Assembly (NCBI GenBank): GCA_937860195.1
Contig: CALMBN010000348.1
Span: forward strand, 1 to 6,831
Reading direction: 5' to 3'
DNA length: 6,831 nucleotides
Source of the DNA: an uncultured Novosphingobium sp.
GTDB lineage: Bacteria; Pseudomonadota; Alphaproteobacteria; Sphingomonadales; Sphingomonadaceae
Part shown: positions 1 to 6,082 of the stretch, piece by piece
Layout: every line of letters starts with the position of its first letter
How positions within the stretch are numbered: the stretch's first letter is position 1
Program-made: the position numbers and the translations under genes
The notes under the pieces: model-generated
Seen by the model: the letters and a program-made list of their open reading frames with translations, nothing else
What the model was told of the DNA's origin: nothing
Databases searched by the model: none

Positions 1-1120
1 TGGCAGACTGGACCGCCTGCATGGGTGTCATCCCGTAGCGCACCATATATTTGAACTGCCGCCCGTTAAGGCCATGCGGAAAGACCCCGGCATCGGTTCC
101 GAACGCCACCATTACTCCTGCGTCTACGGCCTTGGTGAAACCCTGGCGCTGCTGTTCGGTGGTTTCGTCATTCTTGCGCAGCACCGATGCGGGCCAGCGA
201 TCGCGGCGACCGACTTCGGCAATGAAGTCCCCGTTGTAGATGTCCATCACCAGATAGGTGCCGCGCGCCTTGGCCAGGGCGATGCCTTCGTCATCGATCA
301 GGCTGGCATGCTCGATACCGCGCACGCCGCTATGGATCGCGAGCTTGATCCCCTCAGCGCCATGGGCATGGGCGGTGACCCATGATCCGCGTGCCTTGGC
401 CGCTGCAACGGAAGCAGCAATCTGCGGGCCGGGAAGTTCGATCTGGCCGGGTTCTGTCCCTTCGGTCAGAACCGCGCCGGTGACGATCAGTTTGATCGAG
501 TCTGCACCCATGTCGAGCAGCAGATTGGCCTTGGCGGTCGCTTCTGCCGGGCTGGCAACCACGCCTATCCGCATGTCCGGCGGGACTGTCATGCCGGCGG
601 GCAAACCGGTTACTTCGCCTCCGCCGCCGGGCCTGGTAAGATAGCCGCCAACAGCGTTGATCCGTGGGCCGGGAATGTCACCGCGGTTGATCGCATTACG
701 CAGTTCGATGTTGCCTGTTCCGCGGTAGGAGCCGACATCATGGACCGTCGTGAATCCCGCAAACAGGGTGTCCCGCGCATTGCGAGCGCCGATATAGGCG
801 GTTTCTTCGGGTGAATGGAGCAACGGCTCTGCCGGGTCATTGCTTTGGAGGACATCGGCCAGGTGGACGTGGCAATCGATTAATCCGGGCAGAACCCAAT
901 AGGCCGACCAGTCGATGACCGTGGCATCCGTCGGGGGCGGAGTCCAGGCAGTGACGGAACTGATCCGGCCATCGTCGATCCGGATCAGCCGGTCGTCCAG
1001 CACTTCGCCAGTGGCCGGCTCGATCAGGTGCCCGGCGCGGACATAAACCGTATCGGCCAATGCCGGAGCGGCCAACACGAGCGCGAACAGCGCGGCGATC
1101 AGTCGATTGATGCGATTCAT
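1..1120 (-). CDS. Secreted imidazolonepropionase-like amidohydrolase, C-terminus cut by the window edge
   Basis: A metal-dependent hydrolase of the amidohydrolase superfamily, in the imidazolonepropionase/Xaa-Pro-dipeptidase-like group that cleaves amide or peptide bonds; the substrate cannot be read from sequence. The frame stays open for 373 codons from ATG at 1120 to base 1, so the last few dozen residues lie outside. The first 22 residues form a signal peptide (basic start MNRINR, hydrophobic core, cleavage after ALA before D23), implying export. The small N-terminal beta domain (about 23-75) precedes the metal-binding barrel. Likely ligands are H84 and H86 (CHVHL), K210 as the usual carboxylated lysine (SIKLIVTG), H251 or H253 (AHAHG), H271 (IEHAS) and D343 (GTDAG). 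All expected positions are filled, so the enzyme should be active. ATG 1120 was chosen because the signal peptide begins there; an in-frame ATG at 1165 would bury it. No strong Shine-Dalgarno precedes 1120. It is divergent from the alpha/beta hydrolase gene. Confidence 0.9.
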   Translation of the reverse strand, partial: MNRINRLIAALFALVLAAPALADTVYVRAGHLIEPATGEVLDDRLIRIDDGRISSVTAWTPPPTDATVIDWSAYWVLPGLIDCHVHLADVLQSNDPAEPLLHSPEETAYIGARNARDTLFAGFTTVHDVGSYRGTGNIELRNAINRGDIPGPRINAVGGYLTRPGGGGEVTGLPAGMTVPPDMRIGVVASPAEATAKANLLLDMGADSIKLIVTGAVLTEGTEPGQIELPGPQIAASVAAAKARGSWVTAHAHGAEGIKLAIHSGVRGIEHASLIDDEGIALAKARGTYLVMDIYNGDFIAEVGRRDRWPASVLRKNDETTEQQRQGFTKAVDAGVMVAFGTDAGVFPHGLNGRQFKYMVRYGMTPMQAVQSA

Positions 1121-1136
1121 CCCAAGACGCTGCACC

Positions 1137-1237
1137 GCATCAAGACTTGGCGCAATGGGGATCATCGCATCTGCTTAATCGATCGATTAAGAACGCGCTT
1201 GACCAAGCCCGGTCTCCAAGGCCAAGTCTTTCGATGC
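1137..1237. repeat. Nested inverted repeat bracketing the divergent control region
   Basis: The left arm at 1137-1151, read on the minus strand, is GCCAAGTCTTGATGC. The right arm at 1221-1237, read on the plus strand, is GCCAAGTCTTTCGATGC. They agree over 15 bases apart from a two-base insertion (TC) in the right arm; ten of these bases are contiguous. The arms enclose 69 bases, including the 18-bp palindrome. The right arm contains the ATG (1234) of the alpha/beta hydrolase, and the left arm contains a minus-strand ATG (1140) just upstream of the amidohydrolase start. It could be paired regulator sites, a local inverted duplication of a translation-start region, or terminal repeats of a tiny element, although I see no target-site duplication. 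Confidence 0.6.
1174..1191. promoter_or_regulatory. 18-bp perfect palindrome, candidate operator in a divergent promoter region
   Basis: CTTAATCGATCGATTAAG is identical to its own reverse complement over all 18 bases. It is AT-rich within GC-rich DNA and sits between two divergent genes, 53 bases from the amidohydrolase ATG and 42 bases from the hydrolase ATG. Size and symmetry fit the site of a dimeric repressor such as a TetR- or LacI-type protein; the regulator is not encoded in the window. The symmetry is seen directly; the operator role is inferred. I could not find a convincing -35/-10 pair on either strand here. Confidence 0.6.
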
Positions 1238-2082
1238 ATACCGAAACGATCCGAATTCCCGTCGCCCCCGGGGTTGAAATCGCGGCCGATGTTGCGGGGC
1301 GAATGGGCGCGCCGACTGTGGTTCTGGGCCATGGCGGCGGGCAGACCAGGCATTCGTGGGACAGATGCGAACAGCAGCTTGCAGGGGCTGGATACTACGC
1401 GATCAACTATGACTTGCGCGGGCACGGTGACAGCGATTGGTCACCTGATGGCGACTATGCGATCACTACGCGCGCAGCGGATCTGATCAAGGTTGCAGCA
1501 AAGGGCTCTGCCCCTGTGGCCTTGGTCGGGGCTTCGCTTGGCGGGATCACCGCATTGCTTGCGGCCTGCCTGGGACTGGAACCGGCGGCGCTGGTGCTGG
1601 TCGACATCGTCCCCAAGATGGCTCCTGCCGGGGTCGCCAAAATTCGCGGGTTCATGATGGCAAGCCCCGATGGCTTTGCCAGTATCGAGGAAGCCGCCGA
1701 TGCAATCTCGGCCTACTACCCTGATCGACCGCGGCCGAAAGACCTCTCTGGGCTCAATAAAAATCTGCGACTCCACCCTGACGGGCGTTATCGCTGGCAT
1801 TGGGATCAACGCATGATGAGCGATACCCGCGCCGATCCGCAGCACATGCTGGCGCTGCTCGACGCGGCAGACTGGACCGATCGGGTTCCGACTTTGCTGG
1901 TGCGCGGGATGAAGAGCGACATCGTTGACGAAGAGGGCGTTGCCGATCTGCGCCGCCGGATCCCGGCATTGGAAATCGCCGATATCAGCGGGGCAGGGCA
2001 CATGGTAGCGGGTGACAAGAACGATGAGTTCAACGCGGCTGTGATCGAATTTCTAACCCGGGCAATGCCGCCGCAGGGTTAA
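1234..2082 (+). CDS. Alpha/beta-fold hydrolase, 282 residues
   Basis: A soluble alpha/beta hydrolase acting on an ester or similar bond; the substrate is unknown. The HGGG element of the oxyanion region is at H33-G36 and the strand/turn YDLRGHGDSD at 59-68. The nucleophile elbow GASLGG (99-104) gives S101. The likely acid is D229 (GMKSDIV), and the general base is H256 (GAGHMV). A helical cap lies at about 140-205. Length is usual for the family and there is no signal peptide, so it should be cytoplasmic. The frame can be extended to a TTG at 1147, but those 29 codons run through the palindrome and lack homologous character, and the fold starts directly after ATG 1234 (TIRIPVAPGV). The Shine-Dalgarno is weak (AAGG about 12 bases upstream). 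It is divergent from the amidohydrolase and followed 78 bases later by the DUF3857 gene on the same strand. Confidence 0.88.
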   Translation: MHTETIRIPVAPGVEIAADVAGRMGAPTVVLGHGGGQTRHSWDRCEQQLAGAGYYAINYDLRGHGDSDWSPDGDYAITTRAADLIKVAAKGSAPVALVGASLGGITALLAACLGLEPAALVLVDIVPKMAPAGVAKIRGFMMASPDGFASIEEAADAISAYYPDRPRPKDLSGLNKNLRLHPDGRYRWHWDQRMMSDTRADPQHMLALLDAADWTDRVPTLLVRGMKSDIVDEEGVADLRRRIPALEIADISGAGHMVAGDKNDEFNAAVIEFLTRAMPPQG

Positions 2083-2111
2083 TTGCCAGCCCTCGACTCT
2101 TGCTTCAAAAT
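2083..2111 (+). promoter_or_regulatory. Plausible sigma-70 promoter for the DUF3857 gene
   Basis: TTGCCA (2083-2088; 5 of 6 matches to TTGACA) is separated by 17 bases from CAAAAT (2106-2111; 4 of 6 matches to TATAAT), starting right after the hydrolase stop codon. Transcription would begin near 2118, about 43 bases before the ATG at 2161. Just downstream lies an imperfect inverted repeat, CCGTAAC (2112-2118) and GTAACGG (2131-2137), with 6 of 7 pairs matching. It covers the predicted start site and could be an operator. Read-through from the hydrolase gene is also possible, since no terminator is visible in the gap. Confidence 0.4.
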
Positions 2112-2160
2112 CCGTAACTCTGCCAGAACTGTAACGGACTGAAGTGACAGGGGTATGTCG

Positions 2161-4281
2161 ATGAAATTGCCGAAAGTGTTGACGCTGGCAGTGGTCTGGG
2201 CCTCGCTGATTGGGGCCAATGCGCCGGGATCGGTGGTGCCTCAGCCTGCGCCGGGCGCAGCGGCTTTACTTGACCGCGCCGCTCTGCCGCGTCCGGTGGT
2301 TGCACCGGCCCCTTCGTGGGTAGACATTCCGCCCTTGCCCAAGGCCCCGCGTGATGCCGATGGCTCTGCCACCATCGATCTGCTTGGCGATGTCCAGGTC
2401 AAGTTTACCGACAAGGGTGAGACGACCTATTACGGGCTCGCCTGGATCATCGGGACCGCGCACGGGCTCGATTCGGGCTCGCTCAAGGTCGACTGGGACC
2501 CCAGCCTGGAGACGCTGACAATCCATCGCTACCGGGTGCTGCGCGATGGCCAGACGATCGATCTGCTCGGCGACGGCAGCCTCTTGAAAGTGATCCAGCG
2601 CGAAACCCGAATGGAAAGCGCGATGCTCGATGGCCGGCTGACCGCAACGCTTCAGCCTGAAGACTTGCGGGTCGGCGACACGGTTGAGCTGTCATATTCG
2701 ATCGATCGTCACGATCCGGTGATGCAGGGCTTTTCCGAATATATCGTTGGACCGTCAGACGGGGCCACGGTTGGCCGGTTTCGGGTGCGGATGCTGTGGG
2801 ACAAGGCCAAGCCGATGCAGTGGCGGGTCTATCCCGGAATCTTGCAACCCAAGCTCAAGAAGACCCCGCAAGGCACGGAATTAGTTGCCGATCTTTACGA
2901 CATCACTGCCCCACGTGCGCCGGAAGGGGCACCCAGCCGGTTCTCGATGGTCAATGCGGTGGAAGTGTCCCAGTTCAAGGATTGGCAGGCCGTTTCGCGG
3001 CTGTTCGCACCGATCTATGCCAAGGCCGCAACGCTGGCTCCGAATAGTCCGCTGCGGGCCGAGGCAGCCAGAATCGCCGCAGCGAGCCCCGATCCGAAGC
3101 GCCGCGCTGAACTGGCGCTCAAGCTGGTGCAGGATCAGGTCCGCTATCTGTTTCTGGGGATGAACGACGGTGGTTTCGTGCCGGCCGATGCCGATCAGAC
3201 CTGGGTCCGCCGGTTTGGTGATTGCAAAGGCAAGACCGTGTTGCTGGTCGCGCTTTTGACCGAACTGGGGATCGAGGCACGCCCGGTGCTGGTCCATACC
3301 CAGCAAGGCGATCTGGTCGGCTCCCGGCTACCCTCGATGGAGGCGTTCGACCATGTCATTGTCGAGGCCAAGATCGACGGCCGCAGCTATTGGCTCGATG
3401 GCACGGGACTGGGGGATGAGCGGCTCGACCGGCTCGAGACTCCCAATTACCGATTTGGCTTGCCGGTGACGCTGAAAGGCGATGGGCTGGTGCCGATGAT
3501 CCCGGCTCCACTGGCGCGACCGGCAACTTTGGTGACCTTGTCGATCGATGCGAGCAAAGGACTGGACGTGCCTGCCCCGGTGACCGGCGAAATGCGCTTC
3601 ACCGGCGTGCTTGCCTCGATCGCCCGGCAGAAGTTCGCCGGGTTTTCCTCGGCCGAGCGGACCCGCGAACTGCGCAAGGTTTGGCGTGACAGTTTTGGCG
3701 CAATCACTCCGGGTAAAGTTGCGACCTTCAACGATCCGGCCAATGGCGATTTCGTGCTGACGATGACCGGCACCGCGCAGATGGAATGGACCGCCGACCT
3801 TGGCACGCGCTGGTATGAAGTGGATCGTTCGCGGATCGGCTGGCGGCTCGATATCAACCGTGAAGGCGGGGTCAGTCAGGACGCGCCGTTTGCCTTCAAC
3901 TATCCCGATTGGTGGGGCAGCAAGGTTTCCATCGTGCTGCCGAATGGCGGCAAGGGATTCCGGGTTCAGGGCGGCGATCCGGTCGACAAGGCAGTCGGCG
4001 ATCTGTTTCACTTCCGTCGCACCGTCAGCCTTGAAAACGGGGTGATGACGATGGAAGCCGATACCCGCGCGCTCAGCGCTGAACTCCCCGCCGATCGTGC
4101 CCCACGTGCGCGGTCCGAGATGGTCGAATTGGCCAACGGCGGCGTCTACATCCGCGCGCCAAACAATTACGAACCGACCGAGGCGGAGAAGGAACGAACC
4201 CGCAAATCGGACGAGGCCGAGGCCAAGGCAAAAGCAAAGAAGCTCCCCGGCGAGCGCGACAGGGCGCGGGGTGGGGGTTAG
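2161..4281 (+). CDS. Exported DUF3857 / transglutaminase-like protein, 706 residues
   Basis: A DUF3857 domain fused to a transglutaminase-like cysteine-protease fold, an architecture common in Bacteroidetes and sphingomonads with no firmly established function; members are thought to act on proteins or peptides in the envelope. A signal peptide covers residues 1-21 (MKLPKV, hydrophobic core, cleavage after ANA), followed by a Pro/Ala-rich linker. DUF3857 spans about 55-230 and the transglutaminase core about 285-415. The triad is complete: C355 in FGDCKGKT, H398 in FDHVIVE and D413 in YWLDGTG. A beta-rich C-terminal region follows to about 650. The last 35 residues are a charged Glu/Lys/Arg/Ala tail, probably helical or disordered. 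ATG 2161 was chosen over ATG 2155 because AGGGG (2149-2153) lies 7 bases from 2161 but only 1 base from 2155. The stop overlaps that of the convergent JmjC gene. Confidence 0.9.
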   Translation: MKLPKVLTLAVVWASLIGANAPGSVVPQPAPGAAALLDRAALPRPVVAPAPSWVDIPPLPKAPRDADGSATIDLLGDVQVKFTDKGETTYYGLAWIIGTAHGLDSGSLKVDWDPSLETLTIHRYRVLRDGQTIDLLGDGSLLKVIQRETRMESAMLDGRLTATLQPEDLRVGDTVELSYSIDRHDPVMQGFSEYIVGPSDGATVGRFRVRMLWDKAKPMQWRVYPGILQPKLKKTPQGTELVADLYDITAPRAPEGAPSRFSMVNAVEVSQFKDWQAVSRLFAPIYAKAATLAPNSPLRAEAARIAAASPDPKRRAELALKLVQDQVRYLFLGMNDGGFVPADADQTWVRRFGDCKGKTVLLVALLTELGIEARPVLVHTQQGDLVGSRLPSMEAFDHVIVEAKIDGRSYWLDGTGLGDERLDRLETPNYRFGLPVTLKGDGLVPMIPAPLARPATLVTLSIDASKGLDVPAPVTGEMRFTGVLASIARQKFAGFSSAERTRELRKVWRDSFGAITPGKVATFNDPANGDFVLTMTGTAQMEWTADLGTRWYEVDRSRIGWRLDINREGGVSQDAPFAFNYPDWWGSKVSIVLPNGGKGFRVQGGDPVDKAVGDLFHFRRTVSLENGVMTMEADTRALSAELPADRAPRARSEMVELANGGVYIRAPNNYEPTEAEKERTRKSDEAEAKAKAKKLPGERDRARGGG

Positions 4282-5129
4282 GCTGCCCCGCGCAGCTTTC
4301 GCATGACTCGCCAGGCCAGCGCCTTGGCGCGGTTGCGGGCCGGGAACGGGCCAGGGCTGGCGGGGCGTAGTCCGACCTTGCGGAGCACGTGATTGAAGGC
4401 GCGGGCATCGGCTTCGGCGTATGACCAGTCCGAACGCCAGGTGATCGAGAGCGAGATTGAAGGTTCGTCGCCGTTCTGGACCCAATGCGGGGCCTTGACT
4501 GGCACGTGGATCGCTTCACCAGGCCCAATCGAAATCGGAATGCCCTTGTCAGCATAGCCATCGAACCAGCTGAGGTTGCGGTGATGCAGGCCGAGGTGGA
4601 AATCCTCGTGCACCTTGGCCGAGAACATGGCTTCATCTTCAACCGGGAAAACGGTCATGACTTTCGACCCGCGAATCTGGAGCAGGATATTGTGCTCCGG
4701 ATCGAAATGGAACGGCGTCACTGCGCCGGGTGAGGAGATGAAGACGAACCCTTCGAGCTGCATCATCGCTCCGGTTTGTGGTTCGACGAGGTCCCTTAGC
4801 TCACTCAGAATTGCGTGGAGAAACTCGCGGTAGGCCGGTACCTGCTCGATCCGCTTCAGGACTACCCATGATCCCGCTTCCCCGATCTTGCGGATGGTTT
4901 CACTGACGCTCAGCGCGGCTTTCGGCACATCCGCTGGCTTGATCCCGATCGGGAGCGCGCCGGGGTTATGCTCGATTTCATCGGCGGGCAGCGCTTCGGC
5001 GAGGCTGACCAGGGCTTCGACCGTCAACAGATCGTGCCCCAGCAGGGTGTGCGTCAACTTGGCCGGTGCCGCCGGGTATGCGGCGGCAAATACCTTGCGA
5101 GTTTCAGGCGGAAAGACAGACCCGGTCAT
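4278..5129 (-). CDS. JmjC/cupin-like Fe(II)- and 2-oxoglutarate-dependent oxygenase, 283 residues
   Basis: A cupin-8/JmjC-type protein expected to bind Fe(II) and 2-oxoglutarate and hydroxylate a protein or small molecule; the substrate is unknown. The metal motif HxD is H141 and D143 (TPFHFDPEHN), and the distal ligand is probably H215 (APHWVQNG). K155 (RGSKVMTVFP) is placed to bind the 2-oxoglutarate carboxylate. The double-stranded beta-helix runs from about 125 to 232, with a mostly helical N-terminal part and a short basic C-terminal tail. There is no signal peptide, so it is cytoplasmic. ATG 5129 is preceded on the minus strand by AAGG, 7 bases upstream, a good Shine-Dalgarno. It lies 99 bases downstream of tonB on the same strand with no visible terminator, so the two are probably co-transcribed. 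Related proteins occur near TonB-dependent receptor and tryptophan-halogenase-like genes in sphingomonads and caulobacters (known context), but none is seen here. Confidence 0.85.
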   Translation of the reverse strand: MTGSVFPPETRKVFAAAYPAAPAKLTHTLLGHDLLTVEALVSLAEALPADEIEHNPGALPIGIKPADVPKAALSVSETIRKIGEAGSWVVLKRIEQVPAYREFLHAILSELRDLVEPQTGAMMQLEGFVFISSPGAVTPFHFDPEHNILLQIRGSKVMTVFPVEDEAMFSAKVHEDFHLGLHHRNLSWFDGYADKGIPISIGPGEAIHVPVKAPHWVQNGDEPSISLSITWRSDWSYAEADARAFNHVLRKVGLRPASPGPFPARNRAKALAWRVMRKLRGAA

Positions 5130-5228
5130 GCGCCCGCCTTAGCGGCAGTCGGTTAAAATCAGGTGAGAGTGCCGAGCACCAGCCCGCCCAGCCAGGCCGG
5201 ACGGGGCGCACGTGGCAAGTTCAAGGCT

Positions 5229-5906
5229 TCATTCCCTGGGGATCTGCCAGGTGACTGCGCCGCTATAGCTGCCGGCCGAACGCGCCCCGGTCTGGTCGGT
5301 GGCGGGCTCGAACCTGGCGCGGCGTTTGACATTGTCGCAGGCCGCGCGATCCAGCCCCGGCCAGCCGCTGCTGGTGGTGATCGAGCAGGTACTCACTGCG
5401 CCGCGCGCGTCGATCGTCAGGCGATAGCTGGTCCGCCCCTGATGCTCGGCCCGCAGGTCATTTGCCGGATAGTCATTGGTGGTCACCCAATTGGCCCACT
5501 TGCCTAGCGGCTTGGCCGATTTTGGCTTGAACAGCGGTGCCGCGGTCTGGGTCGGGGTAGTATCGGGTAGCGGGAAGGAAACATCGCCCAGATTGGCGGT
5601 TCCTTCATCACCACTACTTTCCGTGATCTCGGGCAGATTGGGCGGGTTGATGGGCGGCAGCTTGATCAGCACGTCGGGCCGGTCGATCACGCTGGGGTCT
5701 TTACGGGCCTCATGGGTTTGAGGCGGCGGGGGCAGTGGCTTTTTCGGCGGTGGAACCTGAAAAGCATCGACACGGGTGTCCGGTTTGGTCACCATCGTCG
5801 CGGTCAATCCGGCAACCAGTGCCAGGCCAATCCCGGCCTCGATCAGCAGGACCGCTGCTCCGGCTCCCAGTTTCTGGTTTAACGTCCTGGTATCGGCAAA
5901 GGCCAT
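5229..5906 (-). CDS. tonB: TonB family energy transducer, 225 residues
   Basis: A TonB protein that couples the inner-membrane proton gradient (through ExbB/ExbD) to outer-membrane TonB-dependent receptors. Residues 1-14 are cytoplasmic; a single membrane segment spans about 15-38 (AAVLLIEAGIGLALVAGL). A proline-rich periplasmic stretch follows, with PPPKKPLPPPP at 52-62 and further prolines to about 130. The C-terminal TonB domain spans about 136-225, with DYPAND (145-150), the YRLTID strand, the AVSTCSITTSSG turn, and LDRAACDNVKRRARFEPA. C174 and C190 could form a disulfide. The frame opens further upstream to 6122, but ATG 5906 has AAGGAG 8 bases upstream and starts directly before the membrane segment, and the longer version would run through the promoter. 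Sphingomonads carry several TonB paralogues, so the symbol denotes the family. A predicted strong promoter lies upstream; the JmjC gene follows after 99 bases. Confidence 0.9.
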   Translation of the reverse strand: MAFADTRTLNQKLGAGAAVLLIEAGIGLALVAGLTATMVTKPDTRVDAFQVPPPKKPLPPPPQTHEARKDPSVIDRPDVLIKLPPINPPNLPEITESSGDEGTANLGDVSFPLPDTTPTQTAAPLFKPKSAKPLGKWANWVTTNDYPANDLRAEHQGRTSYRLTIDARGAVSTCSITTSSGWPGLDRAACDNVKRRARFEPATDQTGARSAGSYSGAVTWQIPRE

Positions 5907-5979
5907 GGCATCCGCTCCTTGTGGTGGATCGCCCGGTGGCCGGTTTGCCCGAGTCGCGCCGGTGCGACCGTTTCGAATG

Positions 5980-6005
5980 AATGAGATAGTATAACATGCC
6001 TCATT
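5980..6005. promoter_or_regulatory. Inverted repeat over the tonB -10, candidate operator
   Basis: AATGAG (5980-5985) and CTCATT (6000-6005) are perfect 6-bp inverted arms separated by 14 bases. They bracket the tonB -10 hexamer and the possible GST -10 on the other strand. A dimeric regulator bound here would block both. Iron control is what tonB biology suggests, but the sequence is not a good match to the classical Fur box, so I do not name a regulator. Six-base arms can arise by chance. Confidence 0.35.
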
Positions 6006-6014
6006 TTTTGTCAA
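5986..6014 (-). promoter_or_regulatory. Sigma-70 promoter for tonB
   Basis: On the minus strand a perfect TTGACA (6014-6009) is followed after 17 bases by TACTAT (5991-5986), 4 of 6 matches. The overlapping TATACT (5993-5988) matches 5 of 6 but with a 15-base spacer. Transcription would start near 5979, giving a leader of about 73 bases before the tonB ATG. This AT-rich patch stands out in the GC-rich surroundings. On the plus strand the same bases provide TATAAC (5990-5995), a possible -10 for the GST gene, although its -35 is poor. Confidence 0.7.
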
Positions 6015-6036
6015 GCGGGTTTGGAGGGGTTGTTTT

Positions 6037-6050
6037 CCCGCCCGTGCGGG
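6037..6050 (+). other. Small GC hairpin in the leader of the GST gene
   Basis: CCCGC (6037-6041) and GCGGG (6046-6050) pair around a 4-base loop, 32 bases upstream of the GST start codon. There is no T-run downstream on the plus strand, so it is not a typical terminator. It may be a leader structure or chance. Confidence 0.3.
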
Positions 6051-6082
6051 GGCACCACACAGCGGCAGGAAAGGTTCCGCCG

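Noticed and set aside
1147..1233. Upstream extension of the alpha/beta hydrolase from TTG at 1147
   Set aside because: It would translate the palindrome region, adds no family-like sequence, and ATG 1234 begins the fold directly.
1441..2001. Open frame of 186 codons on the minus strand opposite the alpha/beta hydrolase
   Set aside because: Low-complexity Arg/Ala/Gly product without domains, fully inside a well-supported gene.
3328..4485. Long open frame of 385 codons on the minus strand opposite the DUF3857 gene
   Set aside because: It is a shadow of the plus-strand gene in GC-rich DNA; the product has no recognisable domain and the opposite frame has an intact catalytic triad.
5159..5224. 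21-codon minus-strand frame (TTG start) in the gap between tonB and the JmjC gene, ending in a hydrophobic stretch
   Set aside because: It resembles a protein C-terminus, but it is too short, starts with TTG without a clear ribosome site, and cannot be told from chance.
5953..5968. GTCGC/GCGAC hairpin in the tonB leader as a riboswitch or regulatory RNA
   Set aside because: A five-pair stem in GC-rich DNA is expected by chance and no known riboswitch pattern is present.
5996..6082. Upstream extension of the GST from ATG at 5996
   Set aside because: The GST fold begins at 6083 behind AGGAAAGG; the extra 29 residues have no GST character and come from leader DNA.
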